Below, in pieces: positions 17,965 to 25,619 of a stretch of DNA of 64,000 bases. The notes below the pieces were generated by a model. The model did not search any database. It had not been told where the DNA came from and saw only the letters and a list, made by a program, of their open reading frames with translations. This DNA is from an uncultured Lachnospiraceae bacterium (GTDB lineage: Bacteria > Bacillota > Clostridia > Lachnospirales > Lachnospiraceae). A program made the translations under genes and the position numbers. The stretch spans positions 48,333-112,332 of the forward strand of contig CAJUJK010000004.1 in the NCBI GenBank assembly GCA_910586705.1, read 5' to 3'. Position 1 is the stretch's first letter. The number at the start of each line of letters is the position of its first letter.

Positions 17965-19197
17965 TTGCGGGAAGTTGATATAAGCAGTAAGTGCAGGGTA
18001 AATTCCAATCGCGAAAGGGAAACCTTTGTCGGGCTGAAATGTGATGACGGCGATATCTGTATCAGCTTTCCGATGGGATATCATATTTCGGCGGACAATA
18101 AGGGACTGCGAAAAGATATTATGCTGTTGTTTTCTGTACTTGCGGCAAACACAGAGCGAAAAGATTCGGAACTGGCAGGGCTGGGGCGCAGGTTTGACGA
18201 GGTGGAGTTTCCCCTGCAGTCGTATCTGTTTCTCATAAAGGATTTTCTGGCGAGAGGGTATTACAGAGAACGGGAAGTTTCCTATAAGACGGCAAAAACA
18301 GGTAAGATCAGCTGGAGCAGGACAATCAAAAGCCAGAAGCCGTATGCGCAGGATACGGATGTATTTTATCTCGACTTTGTCACCAAAAGGAACAGTGTCA
18401 GGGAAAATGAACTGATCACATGGATACATGAGTATTGTGTGTATGAAAGTTTTGATCGGATAGGATGGCTCTTTACTGCGTCAATGCCGAAAAAGCCGCG
18501 GATCGTCAAAAAAGAAAAGATATTCCGGGCTGTCCTTAAGGAGAAGATTTCCCATACTTTTAATGATAAAAACAGAATGCTCTTCAGACATATGCTGGCG
18601 ATTATTGATTTTAAAGGGGACAAAGATTCAGATAAGAACTACCGTTACGGCACGTACCGTTTTGAGTATGTCTGGGAAAAAATGATTGACAAAGTATTCG
18701 GTATTGCAGATAAAAAGATATATCGCCCGGGAACGGTGTGGGATATAAAGGGAACCAGACACAGGAATACGTCGCTGCGACCAGACACGATTATGGTGCT
18801 GGGAAAGGATGTGTATATTCTTGACGCAAAATATTATAAGTATGGAGTGACTGAAGATCCGTGCGACCTGCCCGATTCCGAATCTGTCGCCAAGCAGATT
18901 ATATATGGGGAATATGTGGCTTATGAGCCAGCGTTTAAGAAGAGACATGGGGACGACATGAAAGTATACAATGCGTTTCTGATGCCTTTCGATTCTGCGA
19001 AAAATAATGCTGCGGATCATCCGGCAATGATGAAAATAGGTACGGCTGCCGGCAGCTGGAATGATCTGAAGAAGGAGTACCAGAACATTCAAGGCATTCT
19101 GATAGACGTCAAAGCGCTGATGAAAATAAGTACGCGGCAGGATAAAAAAGAGATGGAAAAACTGGCGGAGTTGATTGCAAGCGGATGGTCGGGGTGA
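17965..19197 (+). CDS. LlaJI-family restriction endonuclease subunit (McrC-like)
   Basis: A 410-residue nuclease partner of the McrB-like motor. A PD-(D/E)xK core is visible in LRPDTIMVLGKDVYILDAKYYKYG: P273-D274, then D287-A-K289. The preceding FEYVWEKMIDKVFG is typical of McrC- and LlaJI-type nucleases. The N-terminal ~200 residues probably bind the GTPase ring. It starts at TTG 17965 behind GGGGGTGA, shortly after the GTPase gene, and its stop lies 4 bp before vsr, so the five genes form one transcription unit. The LlaJI assignment rests on gene order and catalytic core. Confidence 0.85.
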   Translation: MREVDISSKCRVNSNRERETFVGLKCDDGDICISFPMGYHISADNKGLRKDIMLLFSVLAANTERKDSELAGLGRRFDEVEFPLQSYLFLIKDFLARGYYREREVSYKTAKTGKISWSRTIKSQKPYAQDTDVFYLDFVTKRNSVRENELITWIHEYCVYESFDRIGWLFTASMPKKPRIVKKEKIFRAVLKEKISHTFNDKNRMLFRHMLAIIDFKGDKDSDKNYRYGTYRFEYVWEKMIDKVFGIADKKIYRPGTVWDIKGTRHRNTSLRPDTIMVLGKDVYILDAKYYKYGVTEDPCDLPDSESVAKQIIYGEYVAYEPAFKKRHGDDMKVYNAFLMPFDSAKNNAADHPAMMKIGTAAGSWNDLKKEYQNIQGILIDVKALMKISTRQDKKEMEKLAELIASGWSG

Positions 19198-19201
19198 TTT
19201 T

Positions 19202-19648
19202 ATGGCGGATGTTTTGACGAGAGAGCAGCGGCATAAGAACATGAAAAATATCCACGGAAAGGATACAAAGATCGAAGTCATCTTGAGAAAGGCTTTGTGG
19301 AAAAAGGGCTATCGGTATCGAAAGAATGATAAAAGGCTTCCGGGCAGCCCGGATATTGTATTGACCAAGTACAAGATAGCAATTTTCTGTGACGGGGAAT
19401 TTTTCCACGGAAAGGATTGGGAGGTATTAAAGCCGAGACTGGAGAAAAGCAATAACAGCGAATTTTGGATCAGTAAAATATCCCGCAACAGAGTGCGGGA
19501 TGATGAGATAAACAAGAGACTGCTGTTTGAAGGGTGGACGGTGATCCGCTTCTGGGGTGATGAGATTATGAAGCATGTTGACGAGTGTGTAAAGGTTGTG
19601 GAGGAAGCGGTTTTTGATATCGTCATGCGCGAGGACGAGGAAGGGTGA
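19202..19648 (+). CDS. vsr: Very short patch repair endonuclease
   Basis: A 148-residue Vsr nuclease, which nicks 5' of T in T:G mismatches left by deamination of 5-methylcytosine. The family pattern is clear: GKDTKIEVILRKALWKKGYRYR, LPGSPDIVL with the catalytic D51 (same number as in E. coli Vsr), then CDGEFFHGKDWE with H69. The ATG at 19202 overlaps none of the previous gene but lies only 4 bp after it, behind GGGGTGA. Its place beside two m5C methyltransferases fits protection of the methylated sites. It ends 2 bp before the convergent queT gene. Confidence 0.93.
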   Translation: MADVLTREQRHKNMKNIHGKDTKIEVILRKALWKKGYRYRKNDKRLPGSPDIVLTKYKIAIFCDGEFFHGKDWEVLKPRLEKSNNSEFWISKISRNRVRDDEINKRLLFEGWTVIRFWGDEIMKHVDECVKVVEEAVFDIVMREDEEG

Positions 19649-19650
19649 CG

Positions 19651-20196
19651 CTACTTAGCAAAAATGCGGCTGCTGTATTTTTCCAGCGCGGTCAGCAGAA
19701 TCATCCCCAGTATTCCGCAGGAAATTACTTCTCCTGCACCGACGGTCAGACAGTAGAAGCCAAGGCACTGTATTAAAGACATGCCTTCGATCATCAGACC
19801 GTAGCCGAAGACCAGAATAAGAGGCACGATCATCGTGTTTGCGACAACCGGACAGACCGGCGCGCACCATTTCCATCTGCGCAGCGCATAGGTGCCGAGC
19901 GCACCGAGAAGCGTTGCCAGACTGCCGAACAGTATATCGGGCAGAGCGCAGCCTGTCAGGATGTTGCTCAAAAGACATCCGATAAACAATCCCGGTATGG
20001 CGGCGGGTGTAAAATAGGGTAAAATGGTGAGCGCTTCCGAGAAGCGTACCTGAACAGCGTAGTTGGCGAGCCCGAAGGCATTCGCGATAAAGGTCAATAC
20101 GATGTAGAGAGCGGCGGTCATACTTGCCTGCGCCATGAAGAGCGCGTGAGTGTGGGCAGTTTTCACGGAAACCGCCTGTGTGCTTTGTGTTTTCAT
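19651..20196 (-). CDS. queT: Queuosine precursor transporter QueT
   Basis: A 181-residue integral membrane protein of the QueT family, the S component of an ECF-type importer for preQ0/preQ1 or queuine. Five to six hydrophobic helices are visible, with FGLANYAVQVRFSEALTILPYFTPAAIPGLFIGCLLSN as the family's typical substrate-site stretch. The start ATG is at 20194-20196 behind AAGGAG. A preQ1-I riboswitch overlaps that ribosome binding site, so import is shut when preQ1 is plentiful. The gene faces vsr with only 2 bp between stops. Confidence 0.93.
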   Translation of the reverse strand: MKTQSTQAVSVKTAHTHALFMAQASMTAALYIVLTFIANAFGLANYAVQVRFSEALTILPYFTPAAIPGLFIGCLLSNILTGCALPDILFGSLATLLGALGTYALRRWKWCAPVCPVVANTMIVPLILVFGYGLMIEGMSLIQCLGFYCLTVGAGEVISCGILGMILLTALEKYSSRIFAK

Positions 20197-20204
20197 GTAG
20201 TTGT

Positions 20205-20248
20205 CTCCTTTAGTTTTGTTTTACGTCAGGAAGGTCTCGAACTGACGT
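20205..20248 (-). promoter_or_regulatory. preQ1-I riboswitch controlling queT translation
   Basis: On the minus strand a 7-bp stem ACGTCAG/CTGACGT (20248-20242 and 20229-20223) closes the 12-nt loop TTCGAGACCTTC, followed by the A-rich tail AAAACAAAACTAAAGGAG that ends in the ribosome binding site (20210-20205). Stem, C-bearing loop and A-rich tail reproduce the preQ1-I pseudoknot layout. Its tail pairing with the loop would hide the ribosome binding site, so control is probably translational. The downstream gene is a queuosine-precursor transporter, which fits. Confidence 0.85.
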
Positions 20249-20253
20249 GTATA

Positions 20254-20290
20254 TTTTGGGGGGAACTGCGTTTCCGCGCATTCCCCAAAA
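20254..20290 (-). promoter_or_regulatory. 5'-terminal hairpin of the queT leader
   Basis: TTTTGGGG pairs with CCCCAAAA at the base, with small bulges and an inner TGCG/CGCA stem. The likely transcription start (about 20288) is at its very base, so the queT messenger would begin with this hairpin, upstream of the preQ1 aptamer. Confidence 0.55.
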
Positions 20291-20294
20291 CTCT

Positions 20295-20322
20295 ATTATA
20301 AGCAAAATCATGAGATTGTCAA
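20295..20322 (-). promoter_or_regulatory. queT promoter
   Basis: On the minus strand a consensus -35 TTGACA (20322-20317) and -10 TATAAT (20300-20295) are 16 bp apart. It starts transcription toward the hairpin, riboswitch and queT. Confidence 0.82.
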
Positions 20323-20360
20323 GTGCATATCAGTTTCCGGGCATGATTCGTGCCATGATA

Positions 20361-21548
20361 CTATATCAGTTCGCCCGCATGATATCTTGTCACGATCGAC
20401 TGGATACGCTCCACAGGGTTGAGCAGATCGCTGATGGAAGCGTCATGGTTCAACGTATCAATGATGTAGGCGATATATTTGCTCATATCGCAGTCGATGT
20501 ACCACTCTCTGCTGAGCAGTTCCGGCGTCTGGTAGATCAGATTCGTGGTCAGCACACGGCAGATGGTGCCTTCCTCGTAAGCCTTGTCGAACCGTTCCAG
20601 TCCGGCGGTAAAAAGCCCGAAGGTGGAGAATACGAAAATCTTTCCGGCTTTGCGCTCTTTTAGCGCGGCAGCCACCTCCAGCACGCTCTCGCCGGAAGAA
20701 ATCATGTCGTCGATGATAATCATATCCTTGCCTTCTATGTTGCTGCCGAGAAATTCATGGGCGATAATCGGGTTCCTGCCATTCACAACACGGGTGTAGT
20801 CCCGGCGTTTGTAGAACATACCCATATCCAGTCCGAGCACGTTGGCGATATAGATCGCCCTGTTCATGCCGCCCTCATCCGGGCTGATCACCATCATATG
20901 GTCGCTGTCGATCTGCAGATCCTTAACGTGGGTCAGAAGCCCCTTGATAAACTGGTAGGCGGGCTGCACTGTCTCGAAGCCGTGCAGGGGGATGGCGTTC
21001 TGCACGCGGGGATCGTGGGCGTCAAAAGTGATGATATTGTCCACGCCCATGTTTACCATCTCCTGAAGCGCGAGGGCGCAGTCCAGAGACTCCCTTGCGG
21101 AACGTTTATGCTGCCTGCTCTCATAGAGAAAAGGCATAATTACGGTGATGCGTCTTGCCTTGCCGCCCACCGCCGCTATGATACGTTTTAAATCCTGATA
21201 ATGATCGTCGGGGGACATGTGGTTTTCATGTCCGCAGAGCGAATAGGTGAGGCTGTAGTTTGCCACATCCACCAGAATGTAGAGATCCGTGCCGCGCACA
21301 GATTCCTTGATAACGCCCTTCCCTTCACCGGAACCGAATCTCGGAACGTCGGCGCTCAGTATATAGGTATCGCGCTGATAGCCGGAGAATGCAAGGGAGT
21401 CCTTGTGCTCGCTCTCGCGCTCCGTGCGCCATTTCACCAGATAGTAGTCAACCTTTTCACCAAGATTCCGGCAGCCTTTCAGGGGAATCATCCCCAGAGA
21501 GCCGACAGGTATGGTCTCCAGATTTCGTTTCTCCTCGCGTCTGTTCAT
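20361..21548 (-). CDS. prs: Ribose-phosphate pyrophosphokinase
   Basis: A 395-residue PRPP synthase, which makes phosphoribosyl pyrophosphate from ribose 5-phosphate and ATP for nucleotides, histidine and NAD. It is longer than the usual ~315 residues because of an N-terminal extension and internal insertions. The catalytic-type region RITVIMPFLYESRQHKRSARESL and the PRPP-binding loop IIIDDMISSGESV are visible; the loop differs from the more common DDMIDTAGT. ATG 21546-21548 follows AAAGGAT. A longer in-frame start lies inside dnaI and was not used. No terminator is seen between it and queT; queT has its own promoter. Confidence 0.92.
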   Translation of the reverse strand: MNRREEKRNLETIPVGSLGMIPLKGCRNLGEKVDYYLVKWRTERESEHKDSLAFSGYQRDTYILSADVPRFGSGEGKGVIKESVRGTDLYILVDVANYSLTYSLCGHENHMSPDDHYQDLKRIIAAVGGKARRITVIMPFLYESRQHKRSARESLDCALALQEMVNMGVDNIITFDAHDPRVQNAIPLHGFETVQPAYQFIKGLLTHVKDLQIDSDHMMVISPDEGGMNRAIYIANVLGLDMGMFYKRRDYTRVVNGRNPIIAHEFLGSNIEGKDMIIIDDMISSGESVLEVAAALKERKAGKIFVFSTFGLFTAGLERFDKAYEEGTICRVLTTNLIYQTPELLSREWYIDCDMSKYIAYIIDTLNHDASISDLLNPVERIQSIVTRYHAGELI

Positions 21549-21597
21549 AAAAATATCCTTTCGCAATGGGTCAGTATTTTCGCAGCCATTTTCTTTT

Positions 21598-22557
21598 CTA
21601 TTTTCTGAGTTTGTGCATACGTATATCCTCCCCGGCAAGTCTGCAAACCTCAAAATTGCTTGTAATACGGGAAAAAATGCGGTCGGAATAACGATCCCGT
21701 AATTCTGCCAGAGAGAAATTGGTAGATATCAAGGTAGATTTTTTGCCGAGCTGTCTTTCATTCAGGAGCGAAAAGAGCTGGGACGCGGTGAACTGGTTTG
21801 TCAGTTCCGTACCTAAATCGTCAATGATAAGCAGATCACACTGATAGAGATCAGAGTAGGTGTTTTGCCGCTCATCCCTGCTTTTGGCATCAAAAGAAAC
21901 CTTCGACAATAAATCAAACAGACCTGCCGCACCGAAATAAATCACGGAATGCCCTTGATCCATCAATTCTTTCGCCACACAGCCGGAGAGAAATGACTTA
22001 CCTGTTCCCACTGTACCATAAAAAAAGAGATTGCGGTAGTCTGAATTGAAATTTTCGATAAAACTCTGACAGGTATTGACAGCGTGCCGGAAAAGAGCCA
22101 GAGCCTCCCCCGCATAATATTCATACGAAAGCAGACTGAAGTTGTTGTGTTTCAGCATGTCCTGAATGCCCGACTGCTCGTAGAGAAGGGATATTTCCGA
22201 CTGTCTGAGACAGTGGCATTTTTCGCGGTCAATATAGCCGGTATCCCGGCAGTCGGGGCAGACAAAGACCGGTTCCAGATAATCTGCGGGAAGACCGGCG
22301 TCCGATAAAAGCTGTGCTTTCTGTTTTTTGATAGCGGCGAGTTTTTTGCGCAGCTCAGAAAGGGCGGCGTCATCCCCGGCGAGAAGTTTTTTCCCTTGGG
22401 CAACGGAGAGAGAGGCTGTCTCGTCCTCCAGCTCGCGGTATATGGGGAGACGTTCGTATACATAGTCGCGCCTGCGCTCTGCTTCCAGACGGCTTTGCCG
22501 CTGTTTCTCTTCATATTGCCGGAAAATCCGGTCGTACTGCGTATTTGTTAATGGCAC
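21598..22557 (-). CDS. dnaI: DnaI/DnaC-type helicase loader ATPase
   Basis: A 319-residue AAA+ helicase loader. A coiled N-terminal half (REYEEKQRQSRLEAERRRDY region) leads to a cysteine motif, VCPDCRDTGYI with KCHC, a treble-clef-like zinc site (CxxC...CxC). The ATPase has Walker A FFYGTVGTGKSFLSG, Walker B LLIIDDLGTE, and sensor STNFSLAELRDRYSDRIFSRI. It would put the replicative helicase on DNA. It is 13 bp downstream of the DnaD-domain gene, the usual Clostridia pairing. The ATG at 22555-22557 follows AAGGAGG. Confidence 0.9.
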   Translation of the reverse strand: MPLTNTQYDRIFRQYEEKQRQSRLEAERRRDYVYERLPIYRELEDETASLSVAQGKKLLAGDDAALSELRKKLAAIKKQKAQLLSDAGLPADYLEPVFVCPDCRDTGYIDREKCHCLRQSEISLLYEQSGIQDMLKHNNFSLLSYEYYAGEALALFRHAVNTCQSFIENFNSDYRNLFFYGTVGTGKSFLSGCVAKELMDQGHSVIYFGAAGLFDLLSKVSFDAKSRDERQNTYSDLYQCDLLIIDDLGTELTNQFTASQLFSLLNERQLGKKSTLISTNFSLAELRDRYSDRIFSRITSNFEVCRLAGEDIRMHKLRK

Positions 22558-22570
22558 GGGCGCCTCCTTA

Positions 22571-23671
22571 CTAGTTGCTCAGAATTTCTTTTTCCAATGC
22601 CTGCTGGATGGCATCAAAATCATAGTCGTGCTGCGTAAACTGATTAAATTTATTTGTGGACGGCGCGGGACGGCCCGGTTTGTTCCGGCGATGGTTCTCG
22701 TCCAGAGATTTGATATCGCCCTTGTGGTGTACCCCCGCCTTGTACCAGCTTGTCAGAATACTGTCCGCGTACTCAAAGCGGTGGCTGTCCGTAGCGAGGA
22801 CAGTCCGCTCACATGCTGTAAGGATCACGTCGCTTTCAAAGCCGTAGAATTTGCGCCAGCGGTCGATGTACGCCACTTCCGTCTCGGTGGGAAGATTGTT
22901 TTTTCCGAGCGCGCGCATAATCTCATAGACCGCCTTATCGTATTTTCCGGCGAGCGCAGCCGCCTGTTTCTGGGTCGTAATGCCCTGCTGCGCCCAGCTG
23001 ATTGCCACTTTTTCTATGTAGCGCAGGTCTCTCTTGCCGCGGTCAACGCAGTACTGGATCAGATAATCAGTCAGATCCTCGGAGAACCCGAGCTTGTCCA
23101 TAATAAAAAAGATCGTCTGCATGTCGTTTGCACTCAGAGGCTTTTTCAGATACTGTTCCGCCACAAAAAGGAGCCTTGCGGTATTCTCGTCCGCCTTGAA
23201 GTCGCGGAGCTGATCCGCCGTGTAAGTCGGCTTTTCCACAGGTAACTGCCGGATCTGCGGCTGCTCGGGGGAAGCTGTATTCACGGAGGGATAAGTGACC
23301 GTCGCGGCAGCCATATGCAAGGGCATAGTCGTCAGGCTCGGATAAGCAGCCATAGCAGGATCGGCAGGTGCCGGAGCATTGGAATCCAGCAGGTGAATGC
23401 CAGTTATGTTTTTGCGGCTGTCATAGTCGAGAAAGAGAAGGCGCTTTCTTTCCCAGTATGTGAGGGCGCGCTTCACGTCCTTTTCCGTGTAGTTGAATTT
23501 ATCGGCGATATCGCCTATGCTTGTGTCGAGTCTGGCGCTTACCGTGCGGAGCAGATAAAGGTAGATCTTTAGCTGCGCGTCGTTTGCGTCCGCCATGTAC
23601 TCATCAATGAAACGGTTTGAAATAACCGTAGAATCTGTATAGTTGTTCTGGTAGATTGTCAAAAACCCCAT
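22571..23671 (-). CDS. DnaD/DnaB-domain replication initiation protein
   Basis: A 366-residue protein with an N-terminal winged-helix part (AQLKIYLYLLRTVSARLDTSIGDIADKFNYTEKDVKRALTYWERK) and a DnaD/DnaB-II type helical domain in the middle (AVSWAQQGI region through AVYEIMRALGKNN and YIDRWRKFYGF). Such proteins act in primosome assembly and recruit the helicase loader encoded just downstream. The C-terminal ~50 residues are Asn- and Lys-rich and probably flexible. Three ATATCCACA-like boxes lie upstream, raising possible DnaA control. The start ATG sits behind AAAATGGGG-poor sequence; the ribosome binding site is weak (AGGGGTG). Confidence 0.87.
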   Translation of the reverse strand: MGFLTIYQNNYTDSTVISNRFIDEYMADANDAQLKIYLYLLRTVSARLDTSIGDIADKFNYTEKDVKRALTYWERKRLLFLDYDSRKNITGIHLLDSNAPAPADPAMAAYPSLTTMPLHMAAATVTYPSVNTASPEQPQIRQLPVEKPTYTADQLRDFKADENTARLLFVAEQYLKKPLSANDMQTIFFIMDKLGFSEDLTDYLIQYCVDRGKRDLRYIEKVAISWAQQGITTQKQAAALAGKYDKAVYEIMRALGKNNLPTETEVAYIDRWRKFYGFESDVILTACERTVLATDSHRFEYADSILTSWYKAGVHHKGDIKSLDENHRRNKPGRPAPSTNKFNQFTQHDYDFDAIQQALEKEILSN

Positions 23672-23830
23672 TTTACACCCCTATATTTTAGAAAACTGAT
23701 GCCGCGCAGGCAGGCATAATACGCCGCTTGTCGCGTGTAGATATGAGTATAGCATTTGTTCCGGGGAAAAGAAATGGGCAATCTGTAACAAACGGATAAG
23801 CGTTTATAAATAATAGACGGCTTCTCTGTT

Positions 23831-23939
23831 TGTGGATATTGTGGACAACATGGGAAAACGTTATGAAACCGCGTTCCGCCTTCCACAAAAATATCCACAG
23901 AAAAAACGGATTGTCTCAAGTTCTTTTCTGTGGATATTG
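23831..23939. promoter_or_regulatory. Three DnaA-box-like 9-mers, two of them in a 15-bp inverted repeat
   Basis: TGTGGATAT occurs at 23831-23839 and 23929-23937, and its reverse at 23891-23899 (ATATCCACA), one base from the TTATCCACA DnaA box. The last two sit in a perfect 15-bp inverted repeat (23890-23904 with 23925-23939). Read from murC on the minus strand this forms a hairpin ending in TTTTT, so it may also terminate murC. The 275-bp interval carries no gene; it also contains the dnaD promoter region. Confidence 0.55.
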
Positions 23940-23946
23940 TGAATAA

Positions 23947-25326
23947 TTATTTCTGTAACAGGTTTTCACCGACTTTTACAACATCACCCGCACCCATAGT
24001 TATCAACAAATCATCCTTTGTGCAATTTTTCAAGAGATAATTTTCTATCTCCTCAAAGGTTGGGAAGTAGTGGCAGGAGTGTCCGAGCGACCGGATTTTT
24101 TCCTGCAGGGTTTCGGAGCTGATGCCCAGCGTATCCTTCTCTCTGGCAGCGTAGATGTCGGCAAGGACTATCTCGTCGGCAAGGGAGAGAGCGGATGCAA
24201 ATTCCTCCATAAAGGCTTTGGTCCGTGTGTAAGTGTGGGGCTGGAACACGCACCAGAGCCGCCTGTGGGGGTACTGCGCGGCAGCGTTTAAGGTGGCGCG
24301 GATCTCTGTGGGGTGATGGGCGTAGTCGTCGATGATGTTGACGCCGTTCACCTGCCCCTTGTACTCGAAACGTCTGTCTGTCCCTGTGAAGGCAGTCAGT
24401 CCCGTGCGGATCACTTCATCCGAAATTCCGAGAAGATCGGAGAGAGCGATGGCGGCAAGGGCGTTCAGAATATTGTGGTCCCCGTGTACCCGCAAGGAAA
24501 ACTTCCGCTCCCCGCCGTCACGGCAGGAGAGGATAAAAGAAGGAAAGCCGGCTTCGTCGTAAGAGATCTGTGATGCGGTGTAGTCCAGACCGGAGGAGAG
24601 TCCGTAGGTAATAACCCGGCAGGACAGCCCTTCTGTAAGCTCTTCGCACCGTTCGATGTCGCCGTTGATAATGAGGGCGCCGTCCGCCGGAAGAAGTCCG
24701 GCAAAGCGGTGGAAGGAATTTCGGATATCCGCAAGATCCTTAAAGAAATCGAGATGGTCTTCTTCTATATTAAGGATGATTCCGATTTTCGGATGGAAGC
24801 TTAAAAAGCTGTTTGTGTACTCGCACGCCTCCGTGACAAAAAGCCCGGACGCGCCCACTCTGATATTGCCGCCAATAGGCTGATAGATGCCGCCGATGGA
24901 CAGGGTGGGATCTGCCTTTGCACTCAGCAGAATCTGTGAAATCATGGAAGTCGTCGTCGTTTTTCCGTGGGTGCCGCTCACGGCGACAGGCGTCTCGTAA
25001 TTCTTCATCATCTGCCCTAAAAGTTCCGCCCGGGTCAGCGTGGGAATGTTTAATTTCTTTGCGGCAAGCAGCTCCGGATTATCACTTTTGATGGCGGCGG
25101 TGTAGACGACCAAATCGATGTCTTTGGTGAGATTTTCTTCTTTCTGCCCGTAAAAGACCTTAACACCGCGGTCTTCCAGCATACGGGTCAGCCCGGAAGG
25201 GGCGCGGTCGGAACCCGATACCGTAAAGTCCTCCGAGAGAAGGATCTCTGCGAGACCGCTCATACTGATACCGCCGATACCAATAAAATAAATACGGACC
25301 GGCTTGTGAAAATCAATCTGGTACAT
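23947..25326 (-). CDS. murC: UDP-N-acetylmuramate--L-alanine ligase
   Basis: A 459-residue Mur ligase that adds L-Ala to UDP-MurNAc in peptidoglycan precursor synthesis. The N-terminal Rossmann region begins IYFIGIGGISMSGLAEIL and the ATP loop is SGTHGKTTTTSM. ITEACEY-type and FQPHTYTRT segments, the latter typical of MurC, are present, and the C-terminal GAGDV fits. ATG 25324-25326 follows AAGGGAG; an upstream in-frame stretch has no such site. It stands alone between the replication genes and glgC, transcribed away from the latter. Confidence 0.95.
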   Translation of the reverse strand: MYQIDFHKPVRIYFIGIGGISMSGLAEILLSEDFTVSGSDRAPSGLTRMLEDRGVKVFYGQKEENLTKDIDLVVYTAAIKSDNPELLAAKKLNIPTLTRAELLGQMMKNYETPVAVSGTHGKTTTTSMISQILLSAKADPTLSIGGIYQPIGGNIRVGASGLFVTEACEYTNSFLSFHPKIGIILNIEEDHLDFFKDLADIRNSFHRFAGLLPADGALIINGDIERCEELTEGLSCRVITYGLSSGLDYTASQISYDEAGFPSFILSCRDGGERKFSLRVHGDHNILNALAAIALSDLLGISDEVIRTGLTAFTGTDRRFEYKGQVNGVNIIDDYAHHPTEIRATLNAAAQYPHRRLWCVFQPHTYTRTKAFMEEFASALSLADEIVLADIYAAREKDTLGISSETLQEKIRSLGHSCHYFPTFEEIENYLLKNCTKDDLLITMGAGDVVKVGENLLQK

Positions 25327-25441
25327 GGGGTATCTCCCTTTTACAGTTTTTACTAGTATTATACTCATTTCGTGGAAAAAAACCAATATAAAGTTAGGAA
25401 ATGCAAAAAAACAGGTTAATATGTAAAAATTAACAAAGACA

Positions 25442-25470
25442 TTGAAAATAGAATAAAAATATTGTATATT
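25442..25470 (+). promoter_or_regulatory. Probable glgCD promoter
   Basis: TTGAAA (25442-25447) and TATATT (25465-25470), 17 bp apart, in a very AT-rich stretch. The leader to the glgC start would be about 140 nt. A second TATACT lies at about 25541 without a clear -35. Confidence 0.55.
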
Positions 25471-25619
25471 ATTAATATATCGAAAGGACTAAAAACGGAG
25501 AATTCTTGTAAATTCTATTCAGTTTTAAATCGGCTTGTGGTATACTTTACATATAGACACGTTTTTGTGTAGAAGATAAACGGATATGAAAATATAATAA
25601 GAAATAAGAGGTGATAAAG

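Noticed and set aside
20757..21608. Plus-strand frames over prs
   Set aside because: Antisense shadows of prs; no ribosome binding sites and Val/His-rich composition.
23831..23939. Chromosomal origin
   Set aside because: Three imperfect boxes but no dnaA/dnaN neighbourhood and no AT-rich unwinding element; a regulatory or terminator role is more likely.
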